Source: Timema cristinae (taxonomy: Eukaryota > Arthropoda > Insecta > Phasmatodea > Timematidae). Taken from it: a stretch of DNA of 64,000 nucleotides. The DNA is taken from assembly GCA_039000515.1 (NCBI GenBank), contig JBCFYV010009882.1, positions 106,224,821 through 106,288,820 on the forward strand, given 5' to 3'. A program made the position numbers and the translations under genes. The notes beneath the pieces are model-generated. The model was not told where the DNA came from, made no database searches, and worked only from the letters and a program-made list of their open reading frames with translations. This document shows positions 35,688 to 47,216 of the stretch, piece by piece (position 1 is the stretch's first letter; every line of letters starts with the position of its first letter).

Positions 35688-37643
35688 ACGCTGTATTTCT
35701 TATGGAAATGTCAGTTCTGAAGCTTCCAAACCACTAAAACAATCCTCAACTATCTCAGAATGTTCTGTTGTGACCCTCACACTGCTGTATTTCTTATGGT
35801 AATGTCAGTTCTGAAGCTTCCAAACCACTAAAACAATCCTCAACTATCTCAGAATGTTCTGTTGTGACCCTCACACTGCTGTATTTCTTATGTTAATGTC
35901 AGTTCTAGCTTCCAAACCACTAAAACAATCCTCAACTATTTTATAATGTTCTGTTGTGACCCTCACACTGCTGTGTTTCTTATGGTAATGTCAGTTCTGA
36001 AGCTTCCAAACCACTAAACAATCCTAAACTATCTCAGAATGATCTGTTGTGACCCTCACACTGCTGTATTTCTTATGGTAATGTCAGTTCTGAAGCTTCC
36101 AAACCACTAAAACAATCCTCAACTATCTCAGAATGTTCTGTTGTGACCCTCACACTGCTGTATTTCTTATGGTAATGTCAGTTCTGAAGCTTCCAAACCA
36201 CTAAAACAATCCTCAACTATCTCAGACTGTTCTGTTGTGACCCTCACACTGCTGTATTTCTTATGTTAATGTCAGTTCTAGCTTCCAAACCACTAAAACA
36301 ATCCTCAACTATCTCAGAATGTTCTGTTGTGACCCTCACTCTGCTGTATTTCTTATGGTAATGTCATTTCTGAAGCTTCCAAACCACTAAAACAATCCTC
36401 AACTATCTCAGACTGTTCTGTTGTGACCCTCACACTGCTGTATTTCTTATGTTAATGTCAGTTCTAGCTTCCAAACCACTAAAACAATCCTCAACTATTT
36501 TATAATGTTCTGTTGTGACCCTCACACTGCTGTATTTCTTATGTTAATGTCAGTTCTAGCTTCCAAACCACTAAAACAATCCTCAACTATTTTATAATGT
36601 TCTGTTGTGACCCTCACACTGCTGTGTTTCTTATGGTAATGTCAGTTCTGAAGCTTCCAAACCACTAAACAATCCTAAACTATCTCAGAATGATCTGTTG
36701 TGACCCTCACACTGCTGTATTTCTTATGGTAATGACAATTCTGAAGCTTACAAACCACTAAAACAATCCTCAACTATCTCAGACTGTTCCGTTGTGACCC
36801 TCACACTGCTGTATTTCTTATGGTAATGTCAGTTCTAGCTTCCAAACCACTAAAACAATCCTCAACTATCTCAGAATGTTCTGTTGTGACCCTCAAACTG
36901 CTGTATTTCTTATGGTAATGTCAGTTCTGAAGCTTTCAAACCACTAAAACAATCCTAAGCTATCTTATATTGTTCTGTTTAAACCCTCACACTGCTGTAT
37001 TTCTTATGGTAATGTCAGTTCTAGCTTCCAAACCACTAAAACAATCCTAAACATTCTCAGAATGTTCTGTTTTGTGACCCTCAAACTGCTGTATTTCTTA
37101 TGGTAATGTCAGTTCTGAAGCTTCCAAACCACTAAAACAATCCTCAACTATCTCAGAATGTTCTGTTGTGACCCTCACACTGCTTTATTTCTTATGGTAA
37201 TGACAATTCTGAAGCTTACAAACCACTAAAACAATCCTCAACTATCTCAGACTGTTCTGTTGTGACCCTCACACTGCTGTATTTCTTATGGTAATGTCAG
37301 TTCTGAAGCTTCCAAACCACTAAAACAATCCTCAACTATCTCAGAATGTTCTGTTGTGACCCTCACACTGCTGTATTTCTTATGGTAATGTCAGTTCTGA
37401 AGCTTTCAAACCACTAAAACAATCCTAAATTATCTCAGAATGTTCTGTTGTGACCCTCACACTGCTGTATTTCTCATGGTAATGTCAGTTCTGAAGCTTC
37501 CAAACCACTAAAACAATCCTCAACTATCTCAGAATGTTCTGTTGTGACCCTCAAACTGCTGTATTTCTCATGGTAATGACAGTTCTGAAGCTTCCAAACC
37601 ACTAAAACAATCCCTAACTATCTTAGAATTTTCGGTTGCAACT
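35688..37643 (-). repeat. 94-bp satellite array, about 21 units, reverse
   Basis: Complement of the family seen at 1.7 kb, longest copy. It has higher-order structure: the rare motifs CTGCTGTGTTTCTTATGG and GAATGATCTGTTGTG both recur 651 bp apart (35,971/36,622 and 36,041/36,692), i.e. seven units. AATGACAATTCTGAAGCTTA recurs after 468 bp (five units). The common 3' flank is absent at the left end. Confidence 0.96.
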
Positions 37644-37852
37644 CTCTTAAAAAATGACCTTTTTTGTTTTAGTAAGGGTAGTAATACGTTTTTTAATAAA
37701 TTTATTTAATCTAAGAACTGCGATATTTCACCTAACACATCCTTTAACACTAACTGATATAGATTTCTCAAATTACTTTGTTTAATTAACTGTGTCACTT
37801 AGTAAGGGTGTATAAAGAACACTGTTGATAATTTTTAATATTATTGTTATTA

Positions 37853-38130
37853 GCATCTAGTCTTACTACCCGTTCGGGTTATACGCACTTACGCTAATGT
37901 GTAATGGTAGGGTGATTGTGTGATGAAATGAAGCACCTACAGTTTAACTTGGGATCCGAACCACGGTGGAGGTCTGGCATTCCCCACAATTACAAGTTGT
38001 GAGTAATACACGTCTTGTCAGATAAATCTGTGCCGGGACCGAGGAATGAACCCTGGACCCCTAGCACAGGAACCCCGGACCCCCAGCAGAGAAGTCTGAC
38101 ACCTTACCCCTAGACCACCAGGTCTCCCAT
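37853..38130 (-). mobile_element. SINE-A, near full length, reverse strand
   Basis: Left tail ATTATTGTTATTAGCATCTA, TTACTACCCGTTCGGGTTAT, body CACGGTGGAGGTCTGGCATT, head (minus strand) GACCTGGTGGTCTAGGGGTA. The B-box segment is locally repeated: ACCCTGGACCCCTAGCACAG followed by ACCCCGGACCCCCAGCAGAG, a short internal duplication. Confidence 0.9.
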
Positions 38131-38239
38131 TAATATCTTTTAACTTCATTTTGGAGTTGACTGTTTTATCTCCTTACTGTAAATATTACGATATAGCTGA
38201 CTAACTTCTCCATACTATCTGCATATTTACACGTATAGG

Positions 38240-38405
38240 ATAGAAAAAAAAGAGGTATATTTGGAGGAAATGTGCAAACATCATCGCTAAAGTTAATTGG
38301 GAAACCATTTAGGAAATAAAATATCCTTAGTACTGACAAACAAAATTTGAGTCCCGATCTCCTAATCCTAATCCTAGAATGATGCCTTAGACCACGTGAC
38401 AACCG
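38240..38405 (-). mobile_element. SINE-C, tail lost, reverse strand
   Basis: Body GGAAACCATTTAGGAAATAA, then AGTCCCGATCTCC, then head GAATGATGCCTTAGACCACG, the complement of CGTGGTCTAAGGCATCATTC (compare CATGGCCTAAGGCGTCACTC at 5,176). Confidence 0.65.
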
Positions 38406-39183
38406 ATGCTTGTTTGCAGCTCATTGATGTTTTCTAATAGTTGTATATTTTCTCTTACAGTGGTGATGCGATTTTATTCTAACATATAAACAATAAACTC
38501 TATAAAATATTATCAATATGTGTTACAGGAAGAACTTAACCTAAATTTATTTGCAAGTAATGCTGTGTTGAGACCTTTGATCATGTTGTTCATTGGCTGT
38601 ACTCTAACAACAATCACTGCCTATAAAAACATGTTTGTTTCTTTATAAGTGGCTGGTGATAACGGTCATTGCATCACTTTTATCACAGAGGAAAAATAGT
38701 GCTCATATCATTTCATTGCTCAAGTATTCGGATCGAAATCAGATTTAACGGGACAATTCCGTTTAAAACGTTTTAATGAATACATTACCTAATACTTTGC
38801 CACAGGGTTGGCTAAGCGGTGTTTAGAGACCGACACATATGATTGGTCAGGGAGCAAGGTCGATATTCGATATACACACACACAAACAGAAGTCGCACTG
38901 AGGCGATAAAGTGACAAAGTCTACTTCTTGCTGATAGGGTTTGTACTAAATCCCACCAACTTCTCACGTTATATAATTTTTGTGAAAATCAAAATCTTAA
39001 GAGCTTTTTTTATATGCCTCAAACACTTTTTTTATGACAAACGGAGACTTGTCTCAATGGCGTACATACATTTAAAAACTTTAGTAAATAATATCTCTAT
39101 TGCAGCTTTTCTATTGAAAAGTGATGTGAGGTATTATTCTATCGATTAGTGGTTCATGTTTAATTCAATGAGATATCTAAGAA
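38406..39183. other. No recognisable gene
   Basis: AT-rich. The ORF at 38,928-39,149 has no recognisable family features. Confidence 0.4.
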
Positions 39184-39420
39184 ATGAATGAATGTGGGAA
39201 AACTCGTAAGGACACAGTCTGTAATGAATGGGTGTTGAAGGAGTGCTGTTTGGAAGGGAATCCAATAGATCAATGTGAAAGAAGTGTCTTACGTTGGTTT
39301 GGGGATGTTGAGAGGATAAGTGTGGATCCAGTGATGGAGCTAATATATGAAGACTCTATTTGCTCGTTGGGGGCTAAGCACCCAAATCCCCGATGGGTTT
39401 TCTTTACAAGTGGATGTAAA
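39184..39420 (+). pseudogene. LINE RT C-terminal fragment, second family
   Basis: Encodes CNEWVLKECCLEGNPIDQCE, then R-S-V-L-R-W-F-G-D-V-E-R-I-S, V-D-P-V-M-E-L-I-Y-E. The N-E-W-V-L-K-E-C-x-L and V-L-R-W-F-G-x-V-E-R motifs are typical of a LINE C-terminal domain in arthropods. Homology fades before the stop at 39,429. Its missing C-terminus reappears at 39,806. Confidence 0.8.
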
Positions 39421-39805
39421 CTAATGTAATTCCAGAGCCGTTTTTTGTTAGGTCTTACCGTTTAGCCACAAGAGACCTCCAAAGAAAGGTCCGCACCGAC
39501 TGTAAAGTTGCTCCGCCATTTTGAATTTTTTGGGGGGATTAAAAATTAAATGTTTTAACTTTTTACAGGTTACAGGCTAGAAGCTACAAGTTCGCCAAAT
39601 TTCAAGATTATATCTCATCTGGAAGTAGGTAAACATTGATGTCAGTGAGTGAGTCAGCCGTGTGGCTTTATAGTGGTATAATAATAAAATAATAATATAA
39701 TGCGTGGATCAAAATAAAGGGGTAGGCCATGTAAAATGTAGCTAAATGTTATAAGAGAAACATAAAGAGTTCTACGAATACAAGCGCATGTATGACTCAG
39801 TGTAC

Positions 39806-39861
39806 GGATGTTGAAGGAAGTATTCAAGGATAGGGAGGTGTGGAGAAAGTTAGCGAGGATG
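39806..39861 (+). pseudogene. Separated tail of a LINE ORF2
   Basis: Frame TTG-AAG-GAA-GTA reads LKEVFKDREVWRKLARM then stop. D-R-E-V-W-R-x-L matches the last residues of LINE proteins such as the one at 39,184. The two parts are about 400 bp apart. Between them lies unrelated sequence with a TE-end-like phrase (GTCAGTGAGTGAGTCAGCCG near 39,640), so an insertion split the LINE. Confidence 0.65.
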
Positions 39862-40608
39862 TAGCAAGTACAGAGCTTTTGTTTGTTGAGCTACTTGCAG
39901 CTTTTTCCTACCCTATAAGGGAATGGCGTGATTAGGTATGTATATATGTAATTTGAGACACTTCTTAAATTTACTGACAGTATGTTTTAATGCTATTCTA
40001 AAGTTGAAATATAATTTTGAAATTGAACAGACTGTTAGTGAATTAAACAATTCTAGCAAAAGAAAGATAATTACATAAATATATAAAATCAGCACGTTAT
40101 TTCATGGAACTCAAGTCAACATACATTGTCGATTGAAAGTGAATACAAAGGGTTGAACATCTTTGACCCAGGTCAGTTACATGTCAAACTACCTGATTTT
40201 TACCCTAGAAACGTGTTCATAGCCTAGTGACACAAATATTATATTGTATTAGCCCCCACCCAGATAGTGTGGTAGTATTAAACAAAATAATGTTAATTAG
40301 GGGTAAGACCTTTTGTTTGTAAATAATGTTGTGGCATCGTTGATATTACAGTTGTCTTCAGAATATATTTCTTCCGGCAGCGTGCCTAAATTAGTCTTCA
40401 ATATGTCCTTTAGTAAAGGGGAAAATAATAGCTGGTAATCATTTTGGCTTTCAAGAACTCAAGGTCCAACATTTGTCCAATGGTCAATTGATGGAACGTG
40501 GAACATTTACTCACAACGTATTAACTACCAAGTCATTTTATTTAACTTTACTTTGCTGTGATTTGCTATTATCACACAATACTGTTGGTGCTAGGCATTT
40601 AAGATCCA
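39862..40608. other. No recognisable gene
   Basis: AT-rich unique DNA between the LINE scrap and the 37-bp array. Confidence 0.4.
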
Positions 40609-41453
40609 TCACCTGGTAGTCTTTCCTCCAAACAACGCGTGCTTGTCACCTGGTAGTCTTTCCTCCAAACAACGTGCTATTGTCACCTGGTAGTCTTTCC
40701 TCCAAACAACGCGTGCTTGTCACCTGATAGTCTTTCCTCCAAACAACGCGTGATTGTCACCTGGTAGTCTTTCCTCCAAACAACGCGTGATTGTCACCTG
40801 ATAGTCTTTCCTCCAAACAACGCGTGATTGTCACCTGGTAGTCTTTCCTCCAAACAACGCGTGATTGTCACCTGAAAGTCTTTCCTCCAAACAACGTGCG
40901 ATTGTCACCAGATAGTATATCCTCCAAACAACGCGTGATTGTCACCTGGTAGTCTTTCCTCCAAACAACGCGTGATTGTCACCTGAAAGTCTTTCCTCCA
41001 AACAACGTGCGATTGTCACCAGATAGTATATCCTCCAAACAACGCGCGATTTTCACCTGGTAGTCTTTCCTCCAAAAGAGTGCGATTGTCACCTGGTAGT
41101 CTTTCCTCCAAACAGAGTACGATTGTCACCTGGTAGTCATTCCTCCAAACAGCGCGCTATTGTCACCTGGTAGTCTATCCTCCAAACAACGTGCTATTGT
41201 CACCTGGTAGTCTATCCTCCAAACAACGCGCTATTGTCACCTGGTAGTCTATCCTCCAAACAACGTGCTATTGTCACCTGGTAGTCTATCCTCCAAACAA
41301 CGTGCTATTGTCACCTGGTAGTCTATCCTCCAAACAACGCGCTATTGTCACCTGGTAGTCTATCCTCCAAACAACGTGCTATTGTCACCTGGTAGTCTAT
41401 CCTCCAAACAACGCGCGATTGTCACCTGGTAGTCTATCCTCCAAACAACGTGT
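40609..41453. repeat. 37/36-bp minisatellite, about 23 units
   Basis: Unit TCACCTGGTAGTCTTTCCTC then CAAACAACGCGTGATTG (37 bp). Units with CAACGTGCTATTG are 36 bp and dominate the right half, with CTATCCTCC. A two-unit block (GAAAGTCTTTCC / CCAGATAGTATATCC) is repeated at about 40,870 and 40,980. Confidence 0.96.
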
Positions 41454-42069
41454 CCATCCTTGAAAGGTTACGGGAAATAGTCTTGTGAAACAGTGAGGTG
41501 GTATTACGAGCCTATCGCGGAGAGAGGTTCAAACAAAGCGCTGATAACAGAACTTCCCTCGCTTCAACCTCGTGATAGAAACAAGGTGGCTTGCGTCATC
41601 ACAGCCTCTTTGTTATTGTTTAGTTTAAATATGAGGACAAAAAAAATAGTTCGCTATCGGGATATCATAGATAACTATCCAATGTTATGTGAAAGGCTAA
41701 AAATGAGGCAAAAGAAGGTATTACCGTGCCGCACACAACTAAAACACTCGAACTTTGAATTTATTTGTTATGAGTATAAGAGTTTAATAAACCTTTTACA
41801 AAAATGGAAATCACAAAAATACTATTGAAATATTTTGAGTTGAGATATTGTTTAAGTTTTGGTTCAGGTGTCAAATTAGGTGGTTTTTTTTATCGCTACT
41901 AAGAACAACACGTCATTAAGAAGGCCGTCTACTGGAGCGCCGAGTCGTTCTGTGGGATGGCCACAAATCACGCGTTATTAAACCGTTGTTTGTTATTACA
42001 AAATGTGGTGCAAGACAACACGGACGTGAAAAATATAAATATGTCACTATGGCATTAAAATATTACATT
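41454..42069. other. No recognised gene; 111-codon ORF of unknown status
   Basis: The ORF at 41,493-41,828 (+) is the longest non-repeat ORF in this part. It is rich in K/R and shows no motif or domain I recognise. It starts just after the array and ends in AT-rich DNA. I do not call it a gene. Confidence 0.35.
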
Positions 42070-43522
42070 ATAAGTTTTATAATAACAAAAACGTTATCAT
42101 AAAGCTGAAATTAGCTCATATTATAGGACGTTTCCGTGAAATATTTCGGTTCTGAAATGAAATAAAAATATTAGAAATATAGATCAAGCTTTCCTCGGAC
42201 ATAAAATATTTTATAAAAGGATTACAACAGAACATTCTGAGATAGTTGAGGATTGTTTTAGTGGTTTGGAAGCTTCAGAACTGACATTACCATAAGAAAT
42301 ACAACAGTGTGAGGTCACAACAGAACATTCTGAGATAGTTGAGGATTGTTTTAGTGGTTTGGAAGCTTCAGAACTGACATTACCATAAGAAATACAGCAG
42401 TGTGAGGGTCACAACAGAACATTATAAGATAGTTGAGGATTGTTTTAGTGGTTTGGAAGCTTCAGAACTGACATTACCATAAGAAACACAGCAGTGTGAG
42501 GGTCATAACAGAACATTCTGAGATAGTTGAGGATTGTTTTAGTGGTTTGGAAGCTTCATAACTGACATTACCATAAGAAATACATCAGTGTGAGGGTCAT
42601 AACAGAACATTCTGAGATAGTTGAGGATTGTTTTAGTGGTTTGGAAGCTTCAGAACTGACATTACCATAAGAAATACAACAGTGTGAGGTCACAACAGAA
42701 CATTCTGAGACAGTTGAGGATTGTTTTAGTGGTTTGGAAGCTTCATAACTGACATTACCATTAGAAACACAGCAGTGTGAGGGTCATAACAGAACATTCT
42801 GAGATAGTTGAGGATTGTTTTAGTGGTTTGGAAGCTTCAGAACTGACATTACCATAAGAAATACAACAGTGTGAGGTCACAACAGAACATTCTGAGACAG
42901 TTGAGGATTGTTTTAGTGGTTTGGAAGCTTCATAACTGACATTACCATAAGAAACACAGCAGTGTGAGGGTCATAACAGAACATTCTGAGACAGTTGAGG
43001 ATTGTTTTAGTGGTTTGGAAGCTAAAACTGACATTACCATAAGAAATACAGCAGTGTGAGGTTCATAACAGAACATTCTAAGATAGTTGAGGATTGTTTT
43101 AGTGGTTTGGAAGCTAGAACTGACATTACCATAAGAAATACAGCAGTGTGAGGGTCATAACAGAACATTCTGAGATAGTTGAGGATTGTTTTAGTGGTTT
43201 GGAAGCTTCAGGACTGACATTACCATAAGAAACACAGCAGTGTGAGGGTCATAACAGAACATTCTGAGATAGTTGAGGATTGTTTTAGTGGTTTGGAAGC
43301 TTCAGAACTGACATTACCATAAGAAATACAACAGTGTGAGGTCACAACAGAACATTCTGAGACAGTTGAGGATTGTTTTAGTGGTTTGGAAGCTTCATAA
43401 CTGACATTACCATAAGAAACACAGCAGTGTGAGGGTCATAACAGAACATTCTGAGACAGTTGAGGATTGTTTTAGTGGTTTGGAAGCTAAAACTGACATT
43501 ACCATAAGAAATACAGCAGTGT
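42070..43522 (+). mobile_element. Satellite-bearing element, about 14 units
   Basis: 5' flank ATAGGACGTTTCCGTGAAAT, AATATAGATCAAGCTTTCCT, then fourteen units (42,221-43,522). Higher-order structure: units with ACAACAGTGTGAGGTCACAA and GACAGTTGAGG are followed by units with ACACAGCAGTGTGAGGGTCA and TAACAGAAC, and this pair repeats at about 42,660, 42,850 and 43,320. The usual 3' flank is absent (GTTGTACACTTCTGTCC instead). Confidence 0.85.
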
Positions 43523-44248
43523 TGTACACTTCTGTCCAAACATGCGGCTCCCTTAGCTACCCCAACTAAAGTAAAATGCTGCCAACAAAGAACCAGGAAG
43601 TTTGAAGAGTTGGCTATACCTGTAACAGATAAAAATAGTTCCTTGTCATTAAACCCATCAAGAGCCCCTTACATAACACAGCACCTGACGTTCAGTTATG
43701 AAAACTTTTTTTTCTCACAGTATCTCAATACGTAAGAATGAGATGATGCAAATACTTATTGTTCATGTGATAAAAACACGATAAAGCGTAATTTTTAATT
43801 GATACTTTCTTGAAGAACGTTGGAATGTCAAATACACAAAGACATTCTTTGTTTGGAACGAAAATATCAATTTTCCACGTAGAAACTATTTGATAAGAGT
43901 TGTTCATATTCTAAGAAAGAACCAAACAAATTCCCTTATCAGTGAGGGAGATAATTAAGTGCTGAGTAACGCTGTGCAAAATAGCAATGTGACAGAATGC
44001 AGTCACGTTTCTGTTATTTTCTTTGTTAGGCGCAGAATTGCCAGGATTGCATTTCAAGCACACAAATAAGACAACTTTGTAACAAATTAGTTTGAAGGTT
44101 ATTTTATTTTGATTTTCGGAGTGTGGTTATATCAGCAATGACTTACAAACTAGCTTGGCCTATGAAAGCATAAAACAATAAATATGAGACCGCAAGATCC
44201 CTACTGTGATAGCTGACCAATAAAATAGTACATAGTTTATCGTCGGGG
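43523..44248. other. No recognisable gene
   Basis: AT-rich unique DNA. Short ORF at 43,725-43,907 (-) unsupported. Confidence 0.4.
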
Positions 44249-44501
44249 TGTAAAAAAACACAATCGGAAGAGCAAGTGTGCTACTCGTCATGTAAAAACA
44301 CAATCGGAAGAGCAAGTGGGCTACTCGTCATGTAAAAACACAATCGGAAGAGCAAGTGTGCTACTCGTCATGTAAAAACACAATCGGAAGAGCAAGTGTG
44401 CTACTCGTCATGTAAAAACACAATCGGAAGAGCAAGTGTGCTACTCGTCATGTAAAAACACAATAGGAAGAGCAAGTGGGCTACTAGTAATGTAAAAACA
44501 C
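44249..44501. repeat. 40-bp minisatellite, about 6 units
   Basis: Unit GTAAAAACACAATCGGAAGA then GCAAGTGTGCTACTCGTCAT, exactly 40 bp (CTACT at 44,281 and 44,321). Only the last unit is diverged. Confidence 0.96.
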
Positions 44502-44835
44502 TCCCCAAATAGCCAATTTGACCCAAATCGTTTAACGCATTTTTGAACAATTTCTTATTTTAAAGAATCAGCCATCAGTAAACTATTCTCAAATTAAATT
44601 CTTCTTGAGGTAAAAATGTTTACGATTTCAATACAATATCTATATGAGAAATAAAAAACTAAGTGAATCAGTTATTCATAAAATGTGATCAAAAACATAT
44701 AGGCCTATTCTGTAACTCTCTTAGGTTGCCCCGGTGACTAATGTGAGTGCACTTTGTCTCAAAACTACCTTCACCCCTATCACATAGCATATATAAATAT
44801 TAGACACAGGAACTGTAACTAACCAGATTTAGAGA

Positions 44836-45438
44836 TATGGAGGACAAGGGAGATGTGGAGGACAAGGGAGATATGGAGGACAAGGGAGATGTGGAGGACA
44901 AGGGAGATGTGGAGGACAAGGGAGATGTGGAGGACAAGGGAGATGTGGAGGACAAGGGAGATGTGGAGGACAAGGGAGGTGTGGGGGACAAGGGAGATGT
45001 GGAGGACAAGGGAGGTGTGGAGGACAAGGGAGGTGTGGAGGACAAGGGAGGTGTGGAGGACAAGGGAGATGTGGAGGACAAGGGAGGTGTGGAGGACAAG
45101 GGAGGTGTGGAGGACAAGGGAGGTGTGGAGGACAAGGGAGGTGTGGAGGACAAGGGAGATGTGGAGGACAAGGGAGGTGTGGAGGACAAGGGAGGTGTGG
45201 AGGACAAGGGAGGTGTGGAGGACAAGGAGATGTGGAGGACAAGGGAGGTGTGGAGGACAAGGGAGATGTGGAGGACAAGGGAGGTGTGGAGGACAAGGGA
45301 GGTGTGGAGGACAAGGGAGGTGTGGAGGACAAGGGAGATGTGGAGGACAAGGGAGGTGTGGAGGACAAGGGAGGTGTGGAGGACAAGGGAGGTGTGGAGG
45401 ACAAGGGAGGTGTGGAGGACAAGGGAGGTGTGGAGGAT
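44836..45438. repeat. 18-bp minisatellite, about 33 units
   Basis: Unit GATGTGGAGGACAAGGGA, with a GGTGTGG variant. The unit length is divisible by 3 and the unit lacks stops, so several frames on both strands stay open. The plus frame from 44,837 gives M-E-D-K-G-D-V-E-D-K-G-D repeats until one missing G near 45,227 shifts it. Multi-frame openness and lack of flanking coding sequence argue against a protein. Confidence 0.95.
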
Positions 45439-47216
45439 AGAAACTTGCAATGTTATCATTAATAAACCAAAGAATATAACATTTTATAAATCTAAGGTTC
45501 GATCCAAATGATTCGAAAGTTGCTTTAAGATATCTCAAGTATTTTATTTTAAAATTATTCAGAAATATGTTTAATTTAATAAAACCAAAATGTATTATAT
45601 TTAAATTTTACAACTATTGTGTTCATAAACATTTGAAACTTATAATAAAGATTGCCCTTATCAATTCGTCATTGTTTTATATGCCGAGATAAAATACACA
45701 TTTAATCACGTATCAAACTTGTTGAATAGTATTTGTATGTCTCACAGATACACAAATACTTTCCAAGTGTTTGGTCCGGGACCTCCTAATATTGAAATAA
45801 AGTTACGTTTCTTAGGTAGGCCTAACAGATGTTTCACTGGAAGAGGAATGGGAGGGAAATAGCCTTGTTCTCGGAAGATATGGGTCATTCACGTGAGTCA
45901 TTTAAATCTTTGAAAACTACATAAGACGCTAAGCTAGATAAATACCAAAACAAGTGTCGACAGAAAAACCAGAATTCCAGAGCTTTCTAGATTTACATGT
46001 TAACGAACATCAAGTCAGAGAACGACATCTTCAAGGAGAAGAAAAAGAATTACCATCTCATGGATACGAAACTACCGACAGAACACCAGAACTCACGTAA
46101 AAGGCAAGATTATGCAAAACATCTCAACTCAAAAAGAGCTAAGATAAACCCATCCAATTCCATAACATTCCCTAAATCCGGAAAAAAAACCAATAATTCA
46201 CAATCAATCAATCGCATGCATTAATTCCTAAAGGGTAGTATTTTTTCATTTATTTGAGGAATTTAACATGCACTGCACTGCAACTGATTATATCAGCACA
46301 AGAGAATTTCTATGAGCGTGAGCAAAACAGCCTATCAATTTTGCAGGGAAAGGTATTTTCACATACCTGCACTGTTTCTTCTACATACCACAATCCTCAT
46401 GGGACCAACGGCTTTACTTCCCCTCCAAAGTAAGTTTTGCTACGAATTATTATCGCTAAAAAAACAACCCATCGACCCGGGCTGGATTTGAACCCACTAA
46501 CATCGGGTCTTAGGCGTGCACTTTACCCTACGAACACCAAGGTAAATTAAATCTCCTGTTAACTTCTTTAACGGCAATTATTCATATAATATAGATAACG
46601 TAATGATTAGTTTTCAAACAAAGACCAGCATTTACTCAGTCAAAATGTGTTCACCCACATGACAGGTTAGGAAACAGGAAATCCTCCTTTGAATTCAAAC
46701 AACATTTTAAAAGGTTGGCATCAGCTCCTCGGACACTTTTTATTCGATGACATTTTATGACTGAAAATCTGATCAAAGGTAGTAGTATTTTTATTTTTTA
46801 AGATAAAATAATAATCTATGAGCTGTGTCCAGGTGAAAATTTTTGTATAAGTCAGACGTTTTGTAATTCTGATACAATTCTACAGCTCAACGCCTTTTTT
46901 TAGAACTCGACCACTTTCCTATGACGTCAGGCTCTCTAACATAATACGTTCACCGACTAATTTAGTTATAATATAAATTGTAAAGCTCGATATGATAACT
47001 CCAGGTAAATGGTGTTATCTTACATTGTCTGTTAAGCAGTGTCTCTGGGACGGGGTAAACTCGCCTTGTGAGGTAGCTGCTACAGTCTAGAAAACAGAGA
47101 TTAGTGGCCGGAGAGCTCGTTGTGCTGACAACATGACATCCTATATCCGCAAATGTTGGCACTATCTTCAACAACATACAGTGGCCGTTCGTGGGCTCAC
47201 GCAATGGAGTTGTTAC
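45439..47216. other. No gene; one tRNA-like relic
   Basis: At about 46,458-46,545 the minus strand has a tRNA-like piece (CCTTGGTGTTCGTAGGGTAA, B box GGGTTCAAATCC), related to the head at 54.8 kb. The ORF at 45,997-46,224 is K/N/S-rich with no recognised domain. The rest is AT-rich. Confidence 0.45.

Noticed and set aside
41493..41828. 111-codon ORF as a possible gene
   Set aside because: No motif, no splice or promoter context, length reachable by chance in 64 kb; no family recognised.
46458..46545. A tRNA gene on the minus strand
   Set aside because: B box present, but the acceptor and D arms are not convincing; related to the SINE head at 54.8 kb.
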